DNA of 6,118 bases from Clostridia bacterium (GTDB lineage: Bacteria; Bacillota; Clostridia; Oscillospirales; Butyricicoccaceae): the NCBI GenBank assembly GCA_017547995.1, contig JAFYNW010000128.1:1-6118 (forward strand), written 5' to 3'. Made by a program: the position numbers and the translations under genes. Below, piece by piece: positions 1 to 5,420 of the stretch. The notes under the pieces were generated by a model that made no database searches, had not been told where the DNA came from, and saw only the letters and a program-made list of their open reading frames with translations. Position 1 is the stretch's first letter; each line of letters opens with the position of its first letter.

Positions 1-1266
1 AGCGGCTTTATCGCAAAGCAGGCTATTGAAAACAATTACCGCATCAATCTTATGCAGCTTTCCAGCTATTCGGGCGCTTTGATTTACATCACGGATACGT
101 CAGGCTTTATCGAAAGAACGACTGTACCAAGCGAGAGCTACGTCACGTCGGGTAGCTCCATTCCCCGCTATGCTGTAAGTATGCTTACGACAACGGGCGA
201 ATTTTACGAGCTGAGTGACCTCGGTGGTTTTCTCTCCGAGCCTCATTTTACTCAGGGGGCTGTGCTGACAACTCCTGCAAGCCATCCTGATGCCTTTATT
301 TTCGTCTGCATCCCTGCTCAGGCTTCCATGAGATTTTCCCAGAATCTCACACGCGTATTCCTTCTCTATCTCATCGCAATCATTTTCATAACGCTCGTTG
401 CAACCTATCTCGTTGTAAAGCAGACTGCACGTCCTATCGTTGCACTCAGTAAGGCTTCACAAAGCTTTGCACGCGGTGACTTTTCACGACGCGTTACTCT
501 TCCTAAATACAAGGACGAGCTTTATACTCTCACCGACAGCTTCAACAGTATGGCTGATGAAATTATGAAGGCTGAGAATGAGCGTAAAGGGCTTATCGCC
601 AACGTTTCCCACGATTTGCGTACACCGATGACGACGATTTCCGGCTTTGTCGACGCTATGCTCGACGGCACAATCAAGCCTGAAAATCAGGAGAAATATC
701 TCCATATCATCTCGGATGAGGTCAAGCGACTTTCCCGTCTTGCCAACGATATGGTTGAGCTTTCACGATTCCAGTCGGGCACCTTTGAATTCAATCCGAC
801 TTCATTCGACGTCACTGAAATCGTACGCAGAATCGTCATTTCCTTCGAGCAGAAAATCGTCGAAAAGAATATCGAAATCGATATGGATATTCCTGACGTG
901 CTCAATATTATTGCCGACCGCGACTCTATATTCCGCGTGATTTATAACCTGACAGACAATGCTGTAAAATTTACAAATCACGGCGGTCGTATGGCTTTCA
1001 AAATCAAGCAGTGCAGCGGCAACGTTAAAATGAGCATTGAAAACTCAGGCACTCCTATTCCGCCTGACGAGGCAAAGAATATCTTCGAGCGTTTCTACAA
1101 GCTTGATAAATCCCGCAGTGAAAACAAGCATGGTGCAGGTCTCGGACTTTATATTGCAAAGACCATCGTAAACAAGCACGGCGGTGATATTTATGCCGAA
1201 GCTATGACTGACGGCACGAAGTTTACATTCACGCTTCCTATAAAAGGATTGAAAGATGAAATATAA
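1..1266 (+). CDS. Sensor histidine kinase, C-terminal part (5' end outside window)
   Basis: Membrane sensor kinase of a two-component system; it autophosphorylates a histidine and passes the phosphate to a response regulator, probably encoded upstream. The frame is open from base 1, so the Met at 52 is not the start. Numbering from that Met: residues 1-100 look like an extracytoplasmic sensor domain; about 102-123 is a hydrophobic membrane segment; about 124-176 is a HAMP linker; the HisKA motif NVSHDLRTP carries the phospho-acceptor H187; the ATPase domain has the N box (NLTDNAVKFT, 299-308), F box (IFERFYK, 344-350) and G2 box (GAGLGLYIAK, 361-370). The G1 box reads ENSGTPIP rather than DxGxG, a variant I recall from other Firmicutes kinases. 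The layout is PhoR/VanS-like. The signal sensed cannot be told. The last 11 bases overlap the next gene, implying cotranscription and translational coupling. Confidence 0.95.
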   Translation, partial: SGFIAKQAIENNYRINLMQLSSYSGALIYITDTSGFIERTTVPSESYVTSGSSIPRYAVSMLTTTGEFYELSDLGGFLSEPHFTQGAVLTTPASHPDAFIFVCIPAQASMRFSQNLTRVFLLYLIAIIFITLVATYLVVKQTARPIVALSKASQSFARGDFSRRVTLPKYKDELYTLTDSFNSMADEIMKAENERKGLIANVSHDLRTPMTTISGFVDAMLDGTIKPENQEKYLHIISDEVKRLSRLANDMVELSRFQSGTFEFNPTSFDVTEIVRRIVISFEQKIVEKNIEIDMDIPDVLNIIADRDSIFRVIYNLTDNAVKFTNHGGRMAFKIKQCSGNVKMSIENSGTPIPPDEAKNIFERFYKLDKSRSENKHGAGLGLYIAKTIVNKHGGDIYAEAMTDGTKFTFTLPIKGLKDEI

Positions 1267-1936
1267 CAACATAGTAAAGGGACGGTTTATCAGCCGTCCC
1301 AATCGTTTTATCGCCCTCTGCGAAATTGACGGCGAGATTTACAAATGTCATGTAAAAAATACAGGCCGCTGCCGTGAATTGCTGACAGAAGGCGCAACAG
1401 TTTTTCTCGATAAGTCGGATAATCCCGACAGAAAAACGCCTTTTGACCTTGTTAAGGTTATGAAGGGCAATCTGCTTGTCAATATGGACAGCAACGCGCC
1501 TAACAAGGTTTTTCACGAGCATATTCCAAAGCTTTTTGATAACGTGACACGCATCAAGCCTGAGTTTACCTACGGCAGCTCGAGAATCGACTTTCTCGTC
1601 GAAACCGATACTGATAAAAAGCTTATTGAAATCAAGGGTGTTACGTTGGAAAACAACGGTATCGTCCGTTTTCCTGATGCTCCTACCGAGCGTGGAATCA
1701 AGCATATAAACGAGCTTATCGAGGCCAAAAAGGACGGCTATGAGCGTTATATCGTCTTTATCGTACAGATGGAGGGTATGCGTGAGTTTCGTCCAAACTG
1801 GGACACTCATCCTGCCTTTGGTGAGGCGCTTATAAAAGCACGTTACAACGGTGTGCACATCCTTGCTCTAGGCTGTACAGTAAGCGAAACCGACCTTGAT
1901 ATCACTTATGAAATACCTGTTGTATTGGAAAGATAA
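1256..1936 (+). CDS. sfsA: SfsA-family DNA/RNA nuclease (sugar fermentation stimulation protein homologue)
   Basis: 226 residues, the usual SfsA length. The N-terminal ~85 residues form the OB-like domain with the family motif HVKNTGR (32-38). The C-terminal domain is PD-(D/E)xK nuclease-like: SSRIDF with D112, then LIEIKGVTL with E125 and K127 as the candidate metal and catalytic residues, then the family signature FPDAPTERGIKH (139-150). In E. coli SfsA was first linked to maltose gene expression and later described as a nucleic acid-binding nuclease; the cellular role in Firmicutes is not settled. The start at 1256 is supported by AAAGG at about 1243-1247 inside the end of the kinase gene. 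It overlaps the kinase by 11 bases and is probably cotranscribed with it. It ends directly at a hairpin terminator. Confidence 0.95.
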   Translation: MKYNNIVKGRFISRPNRFIALCEIDGEIYKCHVKNTGRCRELLTEGATVFLDKSDNPDRKTPFDLVKVMKGNLLVNMDSNAPNKVFHEHIPKLFDNVTRIKPEFTYGSSRIDFLVETDTDKKLIEIKGVTLENNGIVRFPDAPTERGIKHINELIEAKKDGYERYIVFIVQMEGMREFRPNWDTHPAFGEALIKARYNGVHILALGCTVSETDLDITYEIPVVLER

Positions 1937-1963
1937 AGTCTCCGCGGGAGGCTTTATTTTTTT
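1935..1963. terminator. Intrinsic terminator after sfsA, shared with the convergent methyltransferase gene
   Basis: A 9-bp stem (1935-1943 with 1947-1955, one G-T pair) closes a GCG loop and is followed on the plus strand by A then seven T (1957-1963). It starts within the sfsA stop codon. The stop codon of the minus-strand gene (1954-1956) lies in the other arm, so the same hairpin can act on both strands, though the minus-strand U tract is weaker. Confidence 0.85.
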
Positions 1964-2550
1964 GCTATTATTTTATTGAGCGCGTGACAGTGCTTCAGGC
2001 CGTTTTCGTGCTCATCATTGAATTTGTAACTTTGAAACATTACAGTCTCCCAGTCAGCATAATATTTTTTAATCTCTCCCTCTCTGAATACGCCCACCAT
2101 CGCATCTTTCAGGTCATCAGGAATCGGCTCTTCATCAGTAAACACCGCAATGATGTTGTATCCGCCCTGCGCAGTATACCTTTTCAGTTTTTCAATGATG
2201 CCCTGCTGTTTTTCCTTTGCAATATACTGAAGTACACCATGGACAATTATAAGGTCATACTCATACATAAACTCGAAATCATCCATATCGCACACCCATA
2301 TATTTATATTCAGTCGGTCCTTTTCTTTGATGAACTTAAGCTTGTTTACAGCATTTTCCGAAATATCAAAGGCATCGACACAAAATCCAAGTGAAGCCAG
2401 ATATGCCGCGTGTCTTCCGTCACCGCATCCCGCATCGAGTATTCTGGCATCCTTTTTCAGTAACGGCACAATTTCTTCCACCTCTTTGCTCTGTTTGCCG
2501 AAAACCGAGCGCTTGATATTGAGATATTCTTCTTCCCAAAATGGTTTCAT
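1954..2550 (-). CDS. TehB-like class I SAM-dependent methyltransferase
   Basis: 198 residues, about the length of E. coli TehB. The Rossmann SAM site is clear: motif I ILDAGCGDGR (37-46), the acidic end of strand beta-2 in VDAFDIS (58-64), and CDMDDF (87-92) near the adenine. The C-terminal half follows TehB closely as I recall it: TAQGGYNIIAVFTDE resembles TKPGGYNLIVA, FREGEIKKYYADWE resembles FKEGELRRYYEGWE, and the ending KIIAKK resembles MLARKK. TehB methylates tellurite and related oxyanions; homologues in anaerobes may have other small-molecule substrates, so the substrate is inferred only. The start is fixed by GGAGGA at 2556-2561, five bases upstream. It is a single-gene unit with its own sigma-A promoter, divergent from the dehydratase gene and convergent with sfsA. 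No TehA-type transporter is present in the window. The gene looks AT-richer than its neighbours by eye, which may hint at transfer. Confidence 0.88.
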   Translation of the reverse strand: MKPFWEEEYLNIKRSVFGKQSKEVEEIVPLLKKDARILDAGCGDGRHAAYLASLGFCVDAFDISENAVNKLKFIKEKDRLNINIWVCDMDDFEFMYEYDLIIVHGVLQYIAKEKQQGIIEKLKRYTAQGGYNIIAVFTDEEPIPDDLKDAMVGVFREGEIKKYYADWETVMFQSYKFNDEHENGLKHCHALNKIIAKK

Positions 2551-2584
2551 AATCTTCCTCCGATATTTTATTTTTTAATCAAAG

Positions 2585-2613
2585 ATTATAGCACAGGGAA
2601 TTACATAAGTCAA
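2585..2613 (-). promoter_or_regulatory. Sigma-A promoter of the TehB-like methyltransferase
   Basis: On the minus strand, TTGACT (2608-2613), a 17-base spacer and a perfect TATAAT (2585-2590). Transcription would start near 2578, leaving a leader of about 28 bases with the GGAGGA ribosome binding site. Confidence 0.85.
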
Positions 2614-2624
2614 GCATTATTTTC

Positions 2625-2653
2625 TTGACACTTTCCACCATATTGAGTACAAT
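2625..2653 (+). promoter_or_regulatory. Sigma-A promoter of the serine dehydratase-family gene
   Basis: A perfect TTGACA (2625-2630), a 17-base spacer and TACAAT (2648-2653). The predicted start near 2660 gives a leader of about 30 bases containing the AAAGGA ribosome binding site (2675-2680), nine bases before the ATG at 2690. Near-consensus boxes suggest strong expression. Confidence 0.88.
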
Positions 2654-2689
2654 AAAATTAACAGTAAAAACCCGAAAGGATGTAATTTT

Positions 2690-4282
2690 ATGATAAAGCT
2701 TTATCCTGAATTTTATAACGACGTTTTCGGCCCTATCATGCAGCCTGGCTCGTCCTCTCATATGGCGGCGCCTTGCCGTGCAGGCTATCTCTGCAACTCA
2801 CTTTTAGGTGGTGAAGAAGTGGCTGAAATCCTTGTTGAAATGGACAATGACGGCTCTTTCAAGGGTACGTTTGGCACAATGAACGAGGACCTCGGTATGC
2901 TCAACGGTGCTCTCGGCAGAAAGCCTGACTTCAATGACGGCTTCTTCAAGGTCAAGGATTATCTCCGAACAAACAATATTCCATTCAAGTTCGATTTCTG
3001 CACAATGAAGGAAAGTGAGCACATCAATTCCCTCAAGTTCATCATCACTGGCACAAGCGGCAGAAAGAGAACTCTCGTTGCCAACTCCATTGGCGGCGGT
3101 ATGATTGAAACTGTATGGGTTGACGGCTATGCCTTCGTCGGCAAGGGCGATACTTACGTGCTCTGCGTATTCGACAAGGACGAAAAGATAAACAATACTC
3201 AGCTTCTCGAACGCATTCTTATGTGTCAGCCTGTGCTTGAAGCAGGTATCGGCAACGGCCAGAAGGGTGGCGTTATGCATTGGTTCAAGATTGACAGCGA
3301 GCCTAATGCAGACGCTGTTGATATGCTTCAGGGACTCGACTATGCGGTTATGAAGCCTGTCCTCCCTGTTCCTACAACTTCCACAAAGGGCGAGCAGCTT
3401 TTCGACGATATGGTGAAATGGCGCGCTATTGCAAAGGAACAGAATAAGAGTCTTGCTGAAGTGGCTATCGACTATGAAATGACAGCTTCCGGCTGGACAC
3501 GCGACGAAGTTATCGCGTATATGCGTGACGTTGTTGCTCACAATATGTACAGACGTACTCACGCTCTTTACGAAGAGGACGTTCAGCCTATCACAACTCC
3601 ATTCACAGAGCTTCACTATAAGAAATGGCACGCGGCTATGCCTTCTCTCAAACTTGATATGGGCGTTATCACAAAGTCCATTCAGTACGTAATGGCAGGT
3701 CAGCCTCCTGTCGAAGGCTTACTCAACGTTCCGGGTCCTATGGGCACAGGCGGCGGCTTTATCTATGGCGTAGTGTCTGCTGTTCAGGAAAGCCTCGGTC
3801 TTCCGCTTGAAGCTGTAATCGACGGCTTGTTTGTTGCGGCAGGTGTGGGCGCTATCTGCTATACACGCTCGGCTCCTACAGGCGAGGTTATCGGCTGCAC
3901 AGGCGAATGCGGTTGCTGTGCTGCTATGGCTTCTGCGGCTGTGGCTTATATGCTTGGCGGTACTCCTGAGCAGGTTGAAGCAGCGGCTTCCATCACACTT
4001 CAGGCTTCCGTCGGCTGGCCTTGTGACCCTATCCCAGGCGGCAAGGATATGCCTTGTATGGCAAGAGTACTCTTTGTTGCAACGATGTCCATCGTTTACG
4101 CTCAGTGGGCTCTCGCTGACCAGGACCCTGTCCTTCCTTTCCACGAAGTTCTTGACGTTGCTGACAATATCGGCAGAAATCTTTCGGGCGATTTGCTCTG
4201 CACAGCAAGAGGCGGTCACTGTGCCGCTCCTACTGCACGCGCACTCTCCTGCAAGTTCCGCGAATGGCACAGCAAACAGTAA
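2690..4282 (+). CDS. Fe-S-dependent L-serine dehydratase-family hydro-lyase, fused beta-alpha, divergent
   Basis: 530 residues; E. coli SdaA is about 454. The family deaminates L-serine to pyruvate and ammonia with a [4Fe-4S] cluster in the cytoplasm. The N-terminal beta domain shows QPGSSSHMAAPCRAG (18-32), matching the SSSHTxGPMRA motif; the alpha domain spans about 235-510. Cluster ligands are likely C403 (IGCTGEC), C445 (WPCDP) and C456 (MPCMAR). Their spacings of 42 and 11 equal those I recall for the Legionella enzyme (C343, C385, C396). TARGG (505-509) matches the conserved C-terminal motif. Oddities: the usual APTNGAAG loop reads VPGPMGTGGG (347-356), SSSHT is SSSHM, the chain is longer, and the C terminus does not end in cysteine. 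The substrate may therefore not be serine; cysteine or another hydroxy or thiol amino acid is possible. Monocistronic, with its own strong promoter and terminator. Confidence 0.85.
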   Translation: MIKLYPEFYNDVFGPIMQPGSSSHMAAPCRAGYLCNSLLGGEEVAEILVEMDNDGSFKGTFGTMNEDLGMLNGALGRKPDFNDGFFKVKDYLRTNNIPFKFDFCTMKESEHINSLKFIITGTSGRKRTLVANSIGGGMIETVWVDGYAFVGKGDTYVLCVFDKDEKINNTQLLERILMCQPVLEAGIGNGQKGGVMHWFKIDSEPNADAVDMLQGLDYAVMKPVLPVPTTSTKGEQLFDDMVKWRAIAKEQNKSLAEVAIDYEMTASGWTRDEVIAYMRDVVAHNMYRRTHALYEEDVQPITTPFTELHYKKWHAAMPSLKLDMGVITKSIQYVMAGQPPVEGLLNVPGPMGTGGGFIYGVVSAVQESLGLPLEAVIDGLFVAAGVGAICYTRSAPTGEVIGCTGECGCCAAMASAAVAYMLGGTPEQVEAAASITLQASVGWPCDPIPGGKDMPCMARVLFVATMSIVYAQWALADQDPVLPFHEVLDVADNIGRNLSGDLLCTARGGHCAAPTARALSCKFREWHSKQ

Positions 4283-4295
4283 TTTTATATATTAT

Positions 4296-4327
4296 AAAAG
4301 CCACTCAAACGAGTGGCTTTTGTTTTT
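4296..4327. terminator. Strong bidirectional intrinsic terminator
   Basis: A perfect 11-bp stem (4296-4306 with 4311-4321) with an AAAC loop, followed on the plus strand by G and five T. On the minus strand the stem is followed by TTTTATAATAT. It ends both the dehydratase gene (stop at 4282) and the convergent 125-residue gene, whose stop codon is at 4326-4328. Confidence 0.9.
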
Positions 4328-4703
4328 ATTCAATATTTTCAGGAAGAACGCAGACGAGGTAGAGATAATCGGCTCTTGTTTTGTAGCCTGCGCCGTTATT
4401 TTCTTCATCATAATATGTGCAGATTCCCTTTTCAGGCGGAATAAAGCAGTCTGCCCCACATTCATCCTTGGCAATGATTCCTGCGATAAGACCGTCTTTG
4501 ACGACCACAGTATAATCTTTTTCCATCAGCCTTCCTGCGTATCCGGACGTTCTTTTATACCAAACTGTATCGTAAAAGGTCGTCCTGCCCGAGATGCAGA
4601 AGCACTTCACCTGCTCCTCGATGCTCTTGCCGGAAAGCAATTCCTTAAAGCCTTCAGGATAGACGATTTTACCGTATTCTTCAATATAATCAACGATTTT
4701 CAT
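4326..4703 (-). CDS. Uncharacterised 125-residue protein with six cysteines
   Basis: I do not recognise this protein. It is a small, soluble, mixed-composition protein with no signal peptide or membrane segment. It has six cysteines: a CxC at 34-36, a CxxxC at 82-86, and C95 and C118. The middle (TVVVKDGLIAGIIAKDECG, about 65-83) looks like a beta hairpin, and the C-terminal half is rich in tyrosine and acidic residues. The N-terminal YPEGFKELLSG faintly recalls SUKH/SMI1-KNR4 immunity-type proteins, but the rest does not follow that pattern, so I do not assign it. That it is real is supported by AGGAGG (4709-4714) five bases before the ATG, a well-spaced promoter (4732-4760), a terminator at its stop, and its fit between neighbours. 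It stands alone; no partner gene is adjacent. Confidence 0.8.
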   Translation of the reverse strand: MKIVDYIEEYGKIVYPEGFKELLSGKSIEEQVKCFCISGRTTFYDTVWYKRTSGYAGRLMEKDYTVVVKDGLIAGIIAKDECGADCFIPPEKGICTYYDEENNGAGYKTRADYLYLVCVLPENIE

Positions 4704-4731
4704 AATAACCTCCTGTGGAGTATATATGAAT

Positions 4732-4760
4732 ATTATACACCCTGAGGCTTACAATTGCAA
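4732..4760 (-). promoter_or_regulatory. Sigma-A promoter of the 125-residue gene
   Basis: On the minus strand, TTGCAA (4755-4760), a 17-base spacer and a perfect TATAAT (4732-4737). The -35 box matches four of six consensus bases. Its position just beyond the hairpin behind the holin gene makes the 125-residue gene an independent unit. Confidence 0.7.
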
Positions 4761-4765
4761 TATGT

Positions 4766-4786
4766 AAAGCACCTTGCGGTGCTTTT
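4766..4786 (-). terminator. Probable weak terminator after the holin gene
   Basis: A perfect 8-bp stem (4766-4773 with 4778-4785). Read on the minus strand the loop is GCAA, a GNRA tetraloop, and the stem is followed by TTTACAT, a poor U tract. It lies just after the holin stop codon and just before the promoter of the next minus-strand gene. Confidence 0.6.
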
Positions 4787-4789
4787 GTG

Positions 4790-5056
4790 CTATTTATCCT
4801 TTCGTGGACTTTCATAAAGCATAGCCTGACAGCTGTCGTTGATGCCCGCTGTTGTCGGGTCGCAAAGCACACCGATTACGGCGGCTATCGTACTGCCCAG
4901 CATAAACGGATTTGAAAGGAGCGCCTTCACCTGCTCACATAAAGCATCCCAGCTTGTCAGTGTATATGGCTCGATGCCCGTGGCTGTCATAACGACACCA
5001 AGCATACCTGTCCAGAAATACGGATTTTTCGCCCTGACCTTAAGGTTTATCTTCAT
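4790..5056 (-). CDS. Phage holin, phiLC3 family (orphan)
   Basis: 88 residues, typical for this small holin family. Holins form lesions in the cytoplasmic membrane that let phage endolysin reach the wall. Visible features: the N-terminal MKINLKVRAKNPYFW start, two membrane-compatible stretches (about 13-28 and 50-65), the signature CDPTTAGINDS (65-75) and the ending AMLYESPRKDK, which resemble the DPTTxGxxDSxxALxYxxP end of phiLC3-type holins. The start at 5056 is chosen over an in-frame Met at 5176 because GAGGTGAGG (about 5060-5068) lies just upstream and because the longer version would run into the tRNA gene at 5142. No endolysin, tail or integrase gene is adjacent. I see no convincing -35/-10 pair upstream, only TATACT-like bases too close to the ribosome binding site. 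It could be a prophage remnant or a domesticated membrane-permeabilising protein. Confidence 0.85.
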   Translation of the reverse strand: MKINLKVRAKNPYFWTGMLGVVMTATGIEPYTLTSWDALCEQVKALLSNPFMLGSTIAAVIGVLCDPTTAGINDSCQAMLYESPRKDK

Positions 5057-5112
5057 AACCCTCACCTCAGTATATACTATGCAGAGGATGTGGATTACGT
5101 GAACAAACACAA

Positions 5113-5142
5113 AAAAGGCATCGATTTTCATCGATGCCTTTT
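5113..5142 (-). terminator. Intrinsic terminator of the tRNA-Ser operon
   Basis: A perfect 13-bp stem (5113-5125 with 5130-5142). On the minus strand it has a GAAA (GNRA) loop and runs into a six-T tract (5111-5116). The upstream arm begins at the final A of the CCA end of tRNA-Ser(GCU). This separates the tRNA operon from the holin gene. Confidence 0.92.
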
Positions 5143-5231
5143 GGCGGAGAAAGAGGGATTTGAACCCTCGCGACACTTTCGCGCCCTACTCCCTTAGCAG
5201 GGGAGCCTCTTCACCACTTGAGTATTTCTCC
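5142..5231 (-). tRNA. tRNA-Ser, anticodon GCU
   Basis: 90 bases with an encoded CCA. The acceptor arms GGAGAAA and TTTCTCC pair fully, with G as discriminator. The anticodon stem CTCCC/GGGAG encloses the loop CTGCTAA, giving GCU, which reads AGC and AGU. A long variable arm (type II tRNA) and the T arm GAGGG-TTCAAAT-CCCTC are intact. It follows the other tRNA-Ser gene by 37 bases and lies directly before the terminator. Confidence 0.97.
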
Positions 5232-5246
5232 AGGTGTATTTTATTT

Positions 5247-5255
5247 ATTATATCA
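5247..5255 (-). promoter_or_regulatory. Possible internal extended -10 promoter between the two tRNA genes
   Basis: In the 37-base gap between the tRNA genes the minus strand reads TGATATAAT, a perfect extended -10 (TGnTATAAT). The expected start would lie about 9 bases before the mature 5' end of tRNA-Ser(GCU). There is no -35 match. The gap is AT-rich, so a chance match is possible. Confidence 0.35.
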
Positions 5256-5268
5256 AGCAAGTTGGTTT

Positions 5269-5359
5269 TGGCGGAGAGAGTGGGATTCGAACCCACGGAT
5301 GCCTCACGACATCGCCGGTTTTCAAGACCGGTGCCTTAAACCAACTCGACCATCTCTCC
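5269..5359 (-). tRNA. tRNA-Ser, anticodon UGA
   Basis: 91 bases with an encoded CCA. The acceptor arms GGAGAGA and TCTCTCC pair fully, with G as discriminator. The anticodon stem CCGGT/ACCGG encloses the loop CTTGAAA, giving UGA, which reads UCA and other UCN codons. The long variable arm and the GTGGG-TTCGAAT-CCCAC T arm are intact. It is the first gene of the two-gene tRNA-Ser operon. Confidence 0.97.
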
Positions 5360-5366
5360 ATGTCAT

Positions 5367-5399
5367 AACGCTCTAATAGTATAACACTATCAGAGCGTT
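5367..5399. repeat. Inverted repeat lying over the tRNA operon promoter
   Basis: The arms AACGCTCT (5367-5374) and AGAGCGTT (5392-5399) pair perfectly. After one A-C mismatch, ATAGT (5376-5380) pairs with ACTAT (5386-5390), leaving a 5-base centre. The repeat covers the -10 box and nearly all of the spacer of the tRNA promoter. The minus-strand flank has no U tract, so it is not a good terminator for the upstream ATPase gene. Confidence 0.8.
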
Positions 5400-5406
5400 T
5401 TGTCAA
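5378..5406 (-). promoter_or_regulatory. Sigma-A promoter of the tRNA-Ser operon
   Basis: On the minus strand, a perfect TTGACA (5401-5406), a 17-base spacer and TATACT (5378-5383). The start would lie near 5371, about 12 bases before tRNA-Ser(UGA). It begins 15 bases after the stop codon of the Ca2+ ATPase gene. Confidence 0.88.
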
Positions 5407-5420
5407 TAGATTTTATAAAA

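Noticed and set aside
52..54. Met at 52 as the start of the histidine kinase
   Set aside because: The frame is open to base 1, there is no ribosome binding site before it, and a kinase of this type needs an upstream first membrane helix.
1238..1858. Minus-strand open frame of 206 residues
   Set aside because: Antisense shadow of sfsA, whose motifs and start are clear on the plus strand.
1984..2394. Plus-strand open frame of 136 residues
   Set aside because: Antisense shadow of the methyltransferase, which has SAM-binding motifs, a promoter and a ribosome binding site.
2804..3631. Minus-strand open frame of 275 residues
   Set aside because: Antisense shadow of the dehydratase gene; no ribosome binding site, promoter or family likeness.
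3831..4745. Long plus-strand open frame of 304 residues
   Set aside because: It lies out of frame over the end of the dehydratase gene, crosses a strong terminator and runs antisense through the 125-residue gene. It has low-complexity Leu/Ser-rich composition and no recognisable motif.
5057..5176. Extended N terminus for the holin starting at 5176
   Set aside because: It would translate through the tRNA terminator and part of tRNA-Ser(GCU). The internal Met at 5056 has a ribosome binding site and gives the usual holin length.
2690..5359. Functional link between the serine dehydratase-like gene and the two tRNA-Ser genes
   Set aside because: They are on opposite strands, separated by two other units and terminators, with no shared regulatory sequence seen. 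Proximity alone is not evidence.
5411..5420. TTTTATAAAA palindrome as a terminator of the ATPase gene
   Set aside because: Only five A-T pairs with no loop; too weak to form a terminator hairpin.
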